From assembly GCF_900090195.1 (NCBI RefSeq), contig NZ_LT607803.1, positions 3,551,628 through 3,615,627 on the forward strand: 64,000 nucleotides of DNA, in the 5' to 3' direction. Source of the stretch: Variovorax sp. HW608 (GTDB lineage Bacteria; Pseudomonadota; Gammaproteobacteria; Burkholderiales; Burkholderiaceae_C). The notes under the pieces are model-generated. The model was not told where the DNA came from and did not search any database. It was given only the letters and a program-made list of their open reading frames with translations. Shown here piece by piece: positions 27,638-35,732 of the stretch (its first letter is position 1; each line of letters starts with the position of its first letter). The translations under genes were made by a program, and so were the position numbers.

Positions 27638-28627
27638 ATGCTTCGAAGCGCCAGCCTCACGGGCTATGCCGAGCTGGCGCGAGGGGTCGGGCTCGACCCT
27701 GACGCGATGCTGCGACGGGCTGGCCTGAATCCCCGGCACCTCGCCGATCCAGACACGCCAATCAGCGCACGGGCCGTACGCCAGTTGCTGGAAGCCTCCG
27801 CTGCTGCGTCAGGGGCCGAGGACTTCGGGCTCCAATTGGCGAGGACGCGGAAACTGTCGAATCTGGGGCCGATCAGCGCCGTGATGCGAGAAGCTCGAAC
27901 CGCTCGTGAGGCCATCGACAACCTCTGTCGCTACATGCGCTTGCTTAATGCGGAACTGCTCACCGGTATCGAGGAGCATCAAGACGTGTCGATCATCCGT
28001 GAGGAAATACTGACCGACAACCGCGACCCCGTGCGCCAGTCCATCGAGCTGGCCATCGGGGTTCTCTACCGAATCGTCGCCGAGCTGCTGGGGCCTGGCT
28101 GGAAACCGAGAGCTGTCTGTTTCGAACACCGCCCACCGCATGGTCCAACCATCCACAGATCGATGTTCAGGGTTGGCGTGGAGTTCAATGCAAGCTTCAA
28201 CGGCATTGCATGCGCCACGCAGGACCTGAACGCCAGTCTGACCGATGCCGACTCTCGCCTGGCGCCCTACGCTCGACGTCTTCTGGACCAGGCCCTTTCC
28301 TGCGCCGGTGAGAGTTCAGCCTACAACGCTCGGCAGGTCATCATCGCCTTGCTGCCGCTTGGCCGCTGCACGGTCGAACAGGTCGCCAAAACGCTGGGGA
28401 TGGATCGGCGCACCCTCCATCGGCATCTGCTCGCTGAAGGCACGAATTTCTCGTTGCTGCTGCGTGCGGTCCGTTCCGAGTTTGCCTGCCGACATATTCT
28501 CGACAGTGACCACTCCTTGGCAGAGCTTGCCGATCTCCTCGGGTTCTCGAGTCCGAGCTCCTTCGCCTTCTGGTTCAGACAGAACTTTGGAATGACGGCT
28601 TCGAGTTGGAAGCAAAGACAAGGCTGA
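27638..28627 (+). CDS. AraC-family transcriptional regulator (OruR/ArcR-type)
   Basis: A paralogue of the regulator at 2281 with an N-terminal ligand-binding domain and C-terminal AraC HTH (second motif LGFSSPSSFAFWFRQNFG). I choose the start at 27638 (MLRSASLTGY) because it aligns with the other regulator and because the alternative ATG at 27599 lies inside the direct-repeat operator. Length is then 329 residues. Likely activates the BKACE-Bug operon. Confidence 0.83.
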   Translation: MLRSASLTGYAELARGVGLDPDAMLRRAGLNPRHLADPDTPISARAVRQLLEASAAASGAEDFGLQLARTRKLSNLGPISAVMREARTAREAIDNLCRYMRLLNAELLTGIEEHQDVSIIREEILTDNRDPVRQSIELAIGVLYRIVAELLGPGWKPRAVCFEHRPPHGPTIHRSMFRVGVEFNASFNGIACATQDLNASLTDADSRLAPYARRLLDQALSCAGESSAYNARQVIIALLPLGRCTVEQVAKTLGMDRRTLHRHLLAEGTNFSLLLRAVRSEFACRHILDSDHSLAELADLLGFSSPSSFAFWFRQNFGMTASSWKQRQG

Positions 28628-29044
28628 GATCCGAACGGACTAGATTCGGGAGTGAGACGACGGCGGATGGCAAGGATGGATGCCCTGCCGGCAGGTCAGG
28701 CAGCTGGGGCCCAGAAGAACTCACATGAACAGACTGTCCCACTTGTACGTCAGCAAAGGGCGCGGAGCCGCAATGCGCAGTTGCTTCGGGGAAGGTCGGA
28801 AGCGGGCCCCGAAGCTGACGGCTCGCGAGGTAACGCGGGCTACCGCTCGCGCTGCGAAGCCGACCTCGCGCCGAGCACAGATTCCAAGTTGCAGAACGAA
28901 CCATCGATACCGACAAGTGGCTATCGACTCTTCAGGTTGCCCATGAAGTGCCGCTCTCGAGACCAAGATCGAGGCGGATCGACCGCCCTCAGTTGATTAC
29001 CCGAGAGCAAGTTCGGTGAACTGCTGCCAAACCGCAGACGACCG
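28628..29044. other. Gene-free stretch
   Basis: About 420 bases between the AraC gene and the mer operon end. I see no protein, RNA or repeat that I can support. It may be the boundary where the mercury cassette was inserted. Confidence 0.5.
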
Positions 29045-29272
29045 TCACCCGCGGCAGGCAGAGCAGCCCTGCTGCATCTGCATGGGTGGGCACTTCACGG
29101 ATCCGTATGAGCAGAACACGCAGCAGTCGCCGGCCCGGGGACGCAGCACGGCCTTGCAATGCTCGCATTCATAGAAGAACTGGCAGGCGTCGGTCGGCAT
29201 GAGTTCCGTCCTGGCGTGGCCGCACTTGGGGCAGGTCAGTACCGACTCGAGCACCGGGGCAGTGCTCGTCAC
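29045..29272 (-). CDS. GDCCVxC-domain protein, mercury operon accessory
   Basis: A 75-residue cysteine-rich protein with an N-terminal CPKCGH zinc-ribbon half, CEHC, and the diagnostic GDCCVFCSYGS segment; it ends with QQGCSACRG. Proteins with this motif are found in mer operons and some use selenocysteine; here all positions are Cys. The GTG start overlaps the merP stop (GTGA), indicating translational coupling. Likely binds Hg(II) or other soft metals. Confidence 0.8.
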   Translation of the reverse strand: MTSTAPVLESVLTCPKCGHARTELMPTDACQFFYECEHCKAVLRPRAGDCCVFCSYGSVKCPPMQMQQGCSACRG

Positions 29273-29547
29273 TTGTGCACCGTCGAGGGGTAGCCTGCGT
29301 CGGTCGTCGCCTTGACCAAAGCCGCCGTATTCGTCTTGTCGGCATCGAACATGACGGTGGCCGTCTTTCTGGTGAAGTCGATCCGCGCCTGGCTCACGCC
29401 GGGCACCTTCTCCAGCGACTTCCTGACGGTAACGGGGCAGAGCTCGCAGGTCATGTTCTTCACGTCGAGCACGGCAGTTTGAGGTGTTGCCGCCAGCGCG
29501 GCCAGCGGCATCGCGGCAACCAGCAGAGAGGCGATCGAATTGCGCAT
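29269..29547 (-). CDS. merP: Periplasmic mercury-binding protein MerP
   Basis: A 92-residue HMA-domain protein with a signal peptide (ending PLAALA) and the metal site NMTCELCPVTVRKSL near residue 31. MerP passes Hg(II) to MerT. It lies 11 bases after merT and overlaps the next gene by four bases. Confidence 0.88.
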   Translation of the reverse strand: MRNSIASLLVAAMPLAALAATPQTAVLDVKNMTCELCPVTVRKSLEKVPGVSQARIDFTRKTATVMFDADKTNTAALVKATTDAGYPSTVHK

Positions 29548-29558
29548 GAGGCGCTCCT

Positions 29559-29906
29559 TCAGAGGAAGAACGGTGCCAGCCAAGGCACCGACAACAACGA
29601 GAGCAGCGCCAAGGTGACGATCCAGAAGATCAGCCGTTGGCGTTTGAGAACCGCCGATTCGACACATGCGGCCCCCGGCTCGCAGACCTGCGGCTGCAGA
29701 TACAGCTGCCGGAAAGCCAGGCCCAGGAAGACCAGCGTCGCCGCCATGAACCACGGCCGCAACGGCTCGAGCGCCGTGAGGCTGGCAACCCAGGCGCCGC
29801 CGACGCCTATCGTTAACAGCACCAACGGCCCGACGCAGCACACCGATGCACCGATGGCAGCCAGCACTCCGGCGGCAAGAGAACCCTTGTACTTGATCGT
29901 TGGCAT
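29559..29906 (-). CDS. merT: Mercuric ion transporter MerT
   Basis: A 115-residue inner membrane protein with three hydrophobic segments. The vicinal cysteines in ASVCCVGPL in the first segment and a second Cys pair (QVCEPGAAC) in the loop are as in MerT. The start at 29906 (MPTIKYKGS) gives the usual length. It is the first gene after the mer promoter. Confidence 0.9.
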   Translation of the reverse strand: MPTIKYKGSLAAGVLAAIGASVCCVGPLVLLTIGVGGAWVASLTALEPLRPWFMAATLVFLGLAFRQLYLQPQVCEPGAACVESAVLKRQRLIFWIVTLALLSLLSVPWLAPFFL

Positions 29907-29937
29907 TGACCCGTCGTGCAACTGTTCGATGCCAGAC

Positions 29938-29969
29938 AGTCTAGAGTCCGTACCATGGTACGGAGTCAA
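29938..29969 (-). promoter_or_regulatory. mer operator/promoter with overlong spacer
   Basis: On the minus strand TTGACT (-35, 29964-29969) and TAGACT (-10, 29938-29943) are separated by 20 bp, the long spacer that MerR-type activators untwist. Between them is the perfect palindrome CCGTACCATGGTACGG. It sits between divergent merR and merT. Confidence 0.85.
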
Positions 29970-29980
29970 GGGGTGCAGAG

Positions 29981-30376
29981 ATGACTGAGCTGACGATAGG
30001 GCGTCTGGCGGACGAGGCCGGAGTGAACGTCGAGACGATTCGCTACTACCAGCGCCGAGGGTTGATGCCGGAGCCGGCCAGGCCGACGCATGGGCATCGT
30101 CGATACGCCGACGACGCGGTCAGGCGCGTTCGCTTCATCAAGCGTGCACAGGGGCTGGGCTTTACCCTGGGGGAGATCATCAGCCTGCTTAAGCTTGACG
30201 AGGCTCACGCCTGCGCCGAAACGCGTGACCTGGCCGCGCACAAACTGCAGGTCATAGAAGACAAGCTGGACGGTCTCAACGTGATGCGCAAAGCGCTGGC
30301 TGCGCTGCTGCGCCAGTGCGATAACGGATCGGAGCGCGGCACCTGTCCGATCATCCATGCCTTGGCTGCGGATTGA
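29981..30376 (+). CDS. merR: Hg(II)-responsive regulator MerR
   Basis: A 131-residue MerR protein: HTH with NVETIRYYQRRGL and GHRRYADD, dimer helix, and three cysteines expected for trigonal Hg(II) binding (in HACAETRD, LRQCDNG and GTCPII). It is divergent from merT with the operator palindrome between them, and represses or activates the mer genes. Confidence 0.9.
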   Translation: MTELTIGRLADEAGVNVETIRYYQRRGLMPEPARPTHGHRRYADDAVRRVRFIKRAQGLGFTLGEIISLLKLDEAHACAETRDLAAHKLQVIEDKLDGLNVMRKALAALLRQCDNGSERGTCPIIHALAAD

Positions 30377-30389
30377 GAGCGGCTATAGG

Positions 30390-30690
30390 GGTCGGTTGCC
30401 GGATTCAATCGAAGATGGGTCTCTTCGCCGAGCCACCAAAGCAGCGCGCCGGAGGCGAACATCGAGAGAGCGACGAACCAGAAAGCCGACTCCATCTGCC
30501 CGGTGAAATGAGCGACAAGGCCCAAGCCCAGAGCGCCAATGCTATAGCCCAGGTCGCGGCCAGAAGCGGTAGAGCCGATGGCGGAGCCACGCCATGAGGG
30601 ATGCGAGATGTCCGCCACGGCCGCTGACAGGTTTGGGTAGAGCAGCGCCATCCCGAACCCGGACAACGCCGCGGAGACTGCCCAGTCCGC
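30390..30690 (-). pseudogene. C-terminal remnant of an MFS transporter
   Basis: About 100 residues of MFS C-terminal sequence are open on the minus strand: GFGMALLYPNLSAAVAD, then DLGYSIGALGLGL and a final helix ending LWWLGEETHLRLNP. The N-terminal three quarters are missing; nrsF ends seven bases away on the 5' side and merR lies on the 3' side. Within it, GSTASGRD replaces the usual GLYRFWRD, explained by a one-base loss and a one-base gain a few codons apart. Confidence 0.7.
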
Positions 30691-30696
30691 GCTACT

Positions 30697-31347
30697 TCAC
30701 AGCCCGCCGCTGGAAGCCACCCGGCGCCCGAAAAGGCTGCCAATTACGACGATGAGCGCTGCGGTGCCCAAGTTCGTGATCAGGATCATCACGCTTGCGT
30801 CGATGCTGTGAAAGAACGAGATCGCGGTCGCGCTCATTGCGGCCACGGCCAGGCTTGCGGTGAGCGTTACCGAATTCGCCCGCAGAAGAGACCCATGGCG
30901 CAGCATGGCGAAGAGGGTCAGCGACAGCGGAAGACTGGTCACCAGCACGGTGGTCAGGCATCGCGCCGATTCGCCTAGTTGCACGCCACCAGGACCGATG
31001 TCGACCCAGTGCATCAGGCAGCCCTGACCGACGGCCGCGATCCATAGAACCAGTGTGGGCACCGGCAGCCACCCCCAGTGGCGCGACCGATCCGGGAGGT
31101 TCAGCATGAAGGACGCGACCGCTGCCAGCACGCCCGTGGCCAGCGACGCGGCCGTCCCAAGCACGAACGCCGGTTCGCGCAACTGTTGCGCGAGATCGGG
31201 TCGCACGCCCTGGCCCAGTGCCAGCAGCGCGAAGACCGACACAGGCGCCATCAACCAAAGCGCTGCACGCAGCAGTGGCGGCAGCAAGCGACGCACCGGC
31301 CGCGCGTCGCTCACCAGGACTTCGATCAGTTCGGACGTATTGATCAT
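30697..31347 (-). CDS. nrsF: NrsF-type anti-sigma factor (DUF1109)
   Basis: A 216-residue protein with about six hydrophobic segments. Members inhibit the ECF sigma factor SigF encoded just upstream. The short cytoplasmic N-terminus precedes the first segment. It overlaps sigF by four bases (ATGA). The pair is divergent from the bufferin operon. Confidence 0.83.
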   Translation of the reverse strand: MINTSELIEVLVSDARPVRRLLPPLLRAALWLMAPVSVFALLALGQGVRPDLAQQLREPAFVLGTAASLATGVLAAVASFMLNLPDRSRHWGWLPVPTLVLWIAAVGQGCLMHWVDIGPGGVQLGESARCLTTVLVTSLPLSLTLFAMLRHGSLLRANSVTLTASLAVAAMSATAISFFHSIDASVMILITNLGTAALIVVIGSLFGRRVASSGGL

Positions 31348-31991
31348 GATCTGTCGCGCGGCCCGGTCAGAATTCTGCGAAGGCTTTTCAAGCCGCGGTG
31401 GGTTGCCACTTTCAAGGCAGCGATGGACATCCCGCTGGCCGTGGCGGCCTCGTGCAGCGACATTTCCTGCAACTTCATCAGATGGATCGCCTCACGCTGG
31501 CCGGCCGGAAGCCGCTCTACCGCCTCGCGCACAGCCGCAGCATCAACGCTCTCCTCAGCGCAGTTCGCTTCCGTAGCCTGAAGGGTTTCATGCTCGGGCA
31601 GCAGAGGGGTCTCGTGCCCGCTGGTGCGGCCCTGCACACGCAGCCGATCAACGATGCGTCGACGCGCGATGGCGACCAGCCAGGGGCCGAACGGACGCGT
31701 CGGATCGTAGGTCTGGCGAATCGAATGCACTGTCATCAGCACATCTTGCACCGTGTCCTCGATGTCGCGTGGATCGCGATGCGAAGCGGCAGCCAGCGAC
31801 CGCAGGTAGGGCGCGATTTCCTCGAGCAGGCGACGATAGGCATCACGATCGCCAGACTGCGCGTGCGCCATCAAGATGGCCCAGTCGACATCGCGGGGCA
31901 GCGCCGCGACCGCTTCGGTGGCCGTCGCCGATGCCGCGGCGCCAGGCACGAGCCTCAGCGTCGGGGCGTGGTCGCGGGCGTCGTTGTTCAT
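31344..31991 (-). CDS. sigF: ECF RNA polymerase sigma factor, SigF-like
   Basis: A 215-residue group 4 sigma factor. Region 2 contains DIEDTVQDVLMTVHSIR and DPTRPFGPWLVAIARRRIVD; region 4 contains LPAGQREAIHLMKLQ and SIAALKVATHRGLKSLR. A ~35-residue Ala-rich N-terminal extension precedes region 2. Paired with NrsF and facing buf genes, it probably responds to copper or other heavy metals, as known for SigF of Caulobacter. Confidence 0.87.
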   Translation of the reverse strand: MNNDARDHAPTLRLVPGAAASATATEAVAALPRDVDWAILMAHAQSGDRDAYRRLLEEIAPYLRSLAAASHRDPRDIEDTVQDVLMTVHSIRQTYDPTRPFGPWLVAIARRRIVDRLRVQGRTSGHETPLLPEHETLQATEANCAEESVDAAAVREAVERLPAGQREAIHLMKLQEMSLHEAATASGMSIAALKVATHRGLKSLRRILTGPRDRS

Positions 31992-32049
31992 GCCTTGAAG
32001 ATAGCGTGCAATGGAAGGAACGAGCGAAGATATATTTTTCGCTATGCAG

Positions 32050-32075
32050 GTAACCTTTCTTCATCTCGCGGCGAA
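32050..32075 (+). promoter_or_regulatory. SigF-type promoter of the bufferin operon
   Basis: GTAACC (32050-32055), exactly 16 bases, then CGAA (32072-32075). This matches, as I recall it, the consensus of the SigF-dependent promoters of Caulobacter crescentus. It lies about 50 bases upstream of bufA, which faces the sigF-nrsF pair. Confidence 0.65.
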
Positions 32076-32126
32076 CTGCCAAGTAGCGGTCTCGATGGGC
32101 GAGACCTCAACGCGAGAGGTGAAACC

Positions 32127-32444
32127 ATGAATCGTCAGGTGTTTACAAGCTCCACCCTGGCCACTGCGCTCGGCCTGGTGATGGCCGCCGCAGCGCTGCC
32201 GGCCCAGTCGCAGGGGATGGACATGAGCAAGGCGCCGCAGGTGGTCAAGGACAACATGATGCGCATGCAGGCCAACAAACTGGAGAAGTGCTACGGCATC
32301 AACGCGGCTGCCAAGAATGACTGCGCCGAGGGCGCTCACTCCTGCGCCGGCCAGTCCACGCAAGCGCGCGATCCGAAGTCCTTCGTGCTTCTGCCGGCGG
32401 GCGACTGCAGCAAGATCCAGGGCGGCAGCCTGAAGGCGGCCTGA
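32127..32444 (+). CDS. bufA: Bufferin precursor BufA1 (DUF2282), copper-binding RiPP
   Basis: A 105-residue precursor with a signal peptide ending near LPAQSQG. The core carries four conserved cysteines in EKCYGI, NDCAEG, HSCAGQ and GDCSKI. In bufferins the MNIO enzyme BufB with BufC converts Cys to thiooxazole groups that sequester copper in the periplasm. It is the first gene of bufABC-doxX behind a SigF-type promoter. Confidence 0.88.
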   Translation: MNRQVFTSSTLATALGLVMAAAALPAQSQGMDMSKAPQVVKDNMMRMQANKLEKCYGINAAAKNDCAEGAHSCAGQSTQARDPKSFVLLPAGDCSKIQGGSLKAA

Positions 32445-32458
32445 GCGGAAACGACGTC

Positions 32459-33673
32459 ATGCGAGACGCACGGGACACCGTGCCGGCCGCTGCAGGGATC
32501 GGGTTGCGCTTCCAACACCATCAGGCCGTGCTTGAAACACGACCCGATGTCGCGTGGCTGGAGGCGCATACCGAGAACTACATGGGCGGCGGCCCCTCCA
32601 TCGGGACGCTCGAGGCGATCCGGCGCGACTATCCGGTTTCGCTGCATGGCGTCGGGCTGTCCCTCGGCAGCGCCGAAGGCCTGGACCTTGCCCACCTCGA
32701 ACGCATCCGGGAGGTCGTTCGCCGCATCGAGCCCGGGCTCGTCTCGGAGCACCTCTCCTGGAGCGTGGCGGGCGGCACCTACTTGCCCGACTTGCTGCCG
32801 CTGCCCATGACCGACGAGGCGCTCGACCTCATCTGCCGCCATGTGGATCAAACACAGGATTGGCTGCAACGCCGAATCCTGGTCGAGAACCCGTCGAGCT
32901 ACCTTTGCTACACGCACTCGACCATTCCCGAATGGGAATTCGTCGCCGAGGTGGCGCAACGCACGGGGTGCGGCATCCTCTGCGATGTCAACAACATCTA
33001 CGTCAGCGCGTGCAACCACGGCTGGGACGCCGTGGCCTACCTGGACGCCCTGCCTGCGCAGGCGATCGGAGAGATCCACCTCGCCGGCCATGCCATGAAG
33101 CAGATCGAGGGCGGCCAGACCTTGCTTATCGACGATCACGGTTCGCGCGTTGCGCCGGAGGTCTGGGCGCTCTATGTGCAGGCCCTGACGCGCTTCGGTC
33201 GGGTGCCGACATTGATCGAGTGGGACAACAACCTCCCATCGCTGGACGTGCTGCTGGCCGAGGCGGATCAAGCCACCGCGCTGCTCGATCACGCTGCCCA
33301 AGGAGAGAGCATATGTCGACCTTGCTTGAGCTGCAGAAATCGATCCGACGCAGCGTTCTACAGGATCCAGACCGCGAGCCCGACGCCTCCATCGTTGGCG
33401 GGGAACTTGAACCCGGGCAGCGGCTCAGCGTCTATCGCAACACGATTCTCGGCACCCTCGCCAAGGCATTGCGGCTGTCATTCCCTGCCGTGCTTCGCCT
33501 GGTCGGAGCCGACTTCTTCGAGGGCGCGGCGCAGATCTTTGCGCGCGAACGGCCTCCGCGCTGCGCCGATCTCAATGCCTTCGGCGCCGAGTTCCCTGAT
33601 TTCCTCGAGCGCTTCGAGCCGGCGGCGATGCTGTCCTACCTGCCCGACGTCGCCCGACTCGAATGGGCAGTGA
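32459..33673 (+). CDS. bufB: MNIO-type RiPP maturase BufB (DUF692), stop codon lost
   Basis: Residues 1 to about 285 are a complete DUF692 TIM barrel: GIGLRFQHH, WLEAHTENYM, VSEHLSWS, VENPSSYL, CDVNNIYV and EIHLAGH supply the His, Glu, Asp and Asn ligands of the multinuclear iron site. Normal members are about 280 residues. Here the frame has no stop before bufC and runs 119 codons through it, giving 404 residues with a nonsense Ser/Arg/Pro-rich tail. The bufC start reads ATGTCG; an ATGA overlap would have ended bufB at codon 286. Confidence 0.85.
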   Translation: MRDARDTVPAAAGIGLRFQHHQAVLETRPDVAWLEAHTENYMGGGPSIGTLEAIRRDYPVSLHGVGLSLGSAEGLDLAHLERIREVVRRIEPGLVSEHLSWSVAGGTYLPDLLPLPMTDEALDLICRHVDQTQDWLQRRILVENPSSYLCYTHSTIPEWEFVAEVAQRTGCGILCDVNNIYVSACNHGWDAVAYLDALPAQAIGEIHLAGHAMKQIEGGQTLLIDDHGSRVAPEVWALYVQALTRFGRVPTLIEWDNNLPSLDVLLAEADQATALLDHAAQGESICRPCLSCRNRSDAAFYRIQTASPTPPSLAGNLNPGSGSASIATRFSAPSPRHCGCHSLPCFAWSEPTSSRARRRSLRANGLRAAPISMPSAPSSLISSSASSRRRCCPTCPTSPDSNGQ

Positions 33674-34095
33674 GTCGCGCGCTGCACGCGGCGGATGCAC
33701 AGGCGCTCGATCCATCCGAGCTGGCAGCGGTTGCACCCGCCGATCAGGACCACGTGAGCTTCGTGGCGCACCCGTCGATCTCAATGCTGCGGTCGGACTT
33801 CCCGATCGACGCGATCTGGCGCGCCGTACTGCAGCAGGACGAGGCGGCGCTGGCGGTGCTCGATACCGGCTCAGGCCCGGTGCATTTGATAGTGCAGCGC
33901 CTTGGCAGCGCTGTCGAGGTTGCGCGGCTCGACGAGCCCGCATGGACCTTTGCGAGCGCGCTGTTCAGCGGCTCGCCGCTGGTTGCCGCGCTCGCTGCTT
34001 CGCCGGGCAGCGATGGTGCGGCGTTGCTCGCCGAGCATCTGCTCCAGCGGCGCTGCATCGCATTCAAGCTTCTCCGGCCGGAGCACGCGCCATGA
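33313..34095 (+). CDS. bufC: Bufferin maturation partner BufC (DUF2063)
   Basis: A 260-residue protein with the DUF2063 N-terminal domain (YRNTILGTLAKALRLSFP near residue 45), which recruits the precursor peptide to BufB. GGAGAGAG precedes the ATG. It begins where bufB should end and overlaps doxX by four bases. Confidence 0.85.
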   Translation: MSTLLELQKSIRRSVLQDPDREPDASIVGGELEPGQRLSVYRNTILGTLAKALRLSFPAVLRLVGADFFEGAAQIFARERPPRCADLNAFGAEFPDFLERFEPAAMLSYLPDVARLEWAVSRALHAADAQALDPSELAAVAPADQDHVSFVAHPSISMLRSDFPIDAIWRAVLQQDEAALAVLDTGSGPVHLIVQRLGSAVEVARLDEPAWTFASALFSGSPLVAALAASPGSDGAALLAEHLLQRRCIAFKLLRPEHAP

Positions 34096-34517
34096 CCGAT
34101 CTCCTGGACCGCATTCGCCGCTGGCTCGAAGCCGTTCCCTATGCGCTGTTGGCGCTGCCGCTGAGGCTTGCGGTGGCGACCGTGTTCTGGAACTCCGGCA
34201 TGACCAAGCTGGCCAACTGGGACACGGCCGTCGCGTTGTTCACCGAAGAGTACCGTGTGCCGCTGCTGGCGCCGGAACTGGCCGCCTACATGGCCGCGAG
34301 CATCGAGTTGAGCACGCCGGTCCTGCTCGTGCTGGGCCTGCTCACCCGGCCCGCCGCCTTCGTGCTCCTTGGCATGACGACCGTGATCGAAGTCTTCGTC
34401 TACCCGCAGGCGTGGCCGACGCACATCCAGTGGGCGGCGATGCTACTGGTGCTCCTTTGCCGCGGGGCCGGAGCCTGGTCGCTCGATCATCTCCTGTGGC
34501 GGAGATGGATGAGATGA
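34092..34517 (+). CDS. DoxX-family membrane protein
   Basis: A 141-residue protein with four hydrophobic segments, with FWNSGMTKLANW after the first and an acidic-Ser segment (ASIELSTPVLLVLG). DoxX proteins commonly end bufABC operons; their role may be redox-linked. The ATGA overlap with bufC shows translational coupling. Confidence 0.85.
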   Translation: MTDLLDRIRRWLEAVPYALLALPLRLAVATVFWNSGMTKLANWDTAVALFTEEYRVPLLAPELAAYMAASIELSTPVLLVLGLLTRPAAFVLLGMTTVIEVFVYPQAWPTHIQWAAMLLVLLCRGAGAWSLDHLLWRRWMR

Positions 34518-34877
34518 CCGCACCTTTAAAGTCTGCCAGCAAGTGGACGGTCCGGTTCCCTGGCATTGGGGGCGTCTGGTCACCTGGATTGAGAAGGCCC
34601 AGTGAGCGAAATGGGCACGCACCTGCCGATAGCCGCCCCCTCGAAGGGCCAATGACGCCGTCTGGATACCGCTCGTGAGCGGTCCGCTGTGCCCGGTCTC
34701 AGCGTGCGTACCGCGTCGCGTTGCCTAGCTCAGCCGAAGTGAGCACGTGGCGGCGACGCCCCTTGTCCGGGGCCTCTCTGTAGCATTCAAGACGGTGGAC
34801 GGCTCCAGTGAGCAGCCGCAGGTGGCTGCGGCCTCGGTGGAGGATGGCATTGCCATCCCTTTGAGAAGGAGTGCATC
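34518..34877. other. Gene-free stretch upstream of the integrase fragment
   Basis: About 360 bases with no gene. Short hairpins such as CAGCCGCAGGTGGCTG (near 34808) lie just before the integrase start, as is usual upstream of this recombinase type. The rest shows nothing I can support. Confidence 0.5.
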
Positions 34878-35004
34878 ATGGAATTGCACGACACCTCCGC
34901 CCATGGACCTTGGAACAAGGGAAAGCTGATCGGCCAGAAGGCACCGCTCAAGGCAAAAGAAGTCTGGGCCATTCGAACACACTTGGAGATGCGCAAACGT
35001 GTCA
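34878..35004 (+). pseudogene. 5' fragment of a tyrosine site-specific integrase gene
   Basis: From an ATG preceded by GAGAAGGAGTGCATC the translation is MELHDTSAHGPWNKGKL, then IGQKAPLKAKEVWAIRTHLE. This is the well-known N-terminus of a widespread short tyrosine recombinase (GPWNKGKL…K-x-WAIR). After about 41 residues, similarity stops and the sequence becomes the antisense of the porin gene. No catalytic domain remains. Confidence 0.75.
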
Positions 35005-35732
35005 CCGATGGTGCTTCGCGCGGCCGCCACTGCCACATCCAGCGGGCCGTTGGTGTAGCCGAAGCGGCCGCCGACGTAGCGGCCGGCGCGCTGGCTGTTC
35101 GCGACGCTCGGGGTCAGGGGGCCCGGGTCGTACTTGGTCGCCTCGTTGAAGGCATACATCACCTGGCCATAGAAGCCACCCAGGTTCGGCGGCAGGAAGT
35201 AGCCCACCGAGTTGGAGGCGCGAACGTAGTTGGGGTTGCCCTGGAAGCCGTTGGCGGCCTGGCCCGGGGTGTTGAAACCGCTCGCCGTGGCGATCAGATT
35301 CAGACCCACGCCGTTGGAGGTGAACGGATCCATCACCGCGTCGTTCCAGAAGGTCGGCGTGTAGTCACGGCCGAGGCGGACTTCGCCCAGGACACCCGAG
35401 AGGCTGACGGTCGAGCGGCGGTTGAACGCAAGACCGCCGCCGGGCGAGATGCCTGCGCCGGTGTCGTTGAGCAGGCCGGCTTCGAGCCAGAAGTTGGCAG
35501 CTGCGCCGCCGCCGAGATCCTCGGTGCCACGGAATCCGAGGCGGCTGCCGGCATAGCCTGAGCTGTTCTGCCCCGTGCTGCTCGTCTTCACGCTGACACC
35601 CAGCGGGGTCTCGGCGGTATTCGCATAGCCACTGACCGTGGCGTCGACCACGCCGAACACGGTCATGGAGGATTGTGCCGAGGCAGCACCGCAGAGGGTG
35701 AGCACGGTCAGGGCGATCAGACCTTTTTTCAT
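35005..35732 (-). pseudogene. Gram-negative porin gene, 3' end lost
   Basis: The frame encodes a signal peptide (MKKGLIALTVLTLCGAASA) and about 220 residues of a Burkholderiales porin: SSMTVFGVVDATVSGY, GYAGSRLGFRGTEDLGGG, RSTVSLSG and GEVRLGRDYTP. It breaks at about 35005 where the antisense of the integrase fragment begins, so the C-terminal ~120 residues, including the last beta strands needed for assembly, are gone. Confidence 0.8.
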
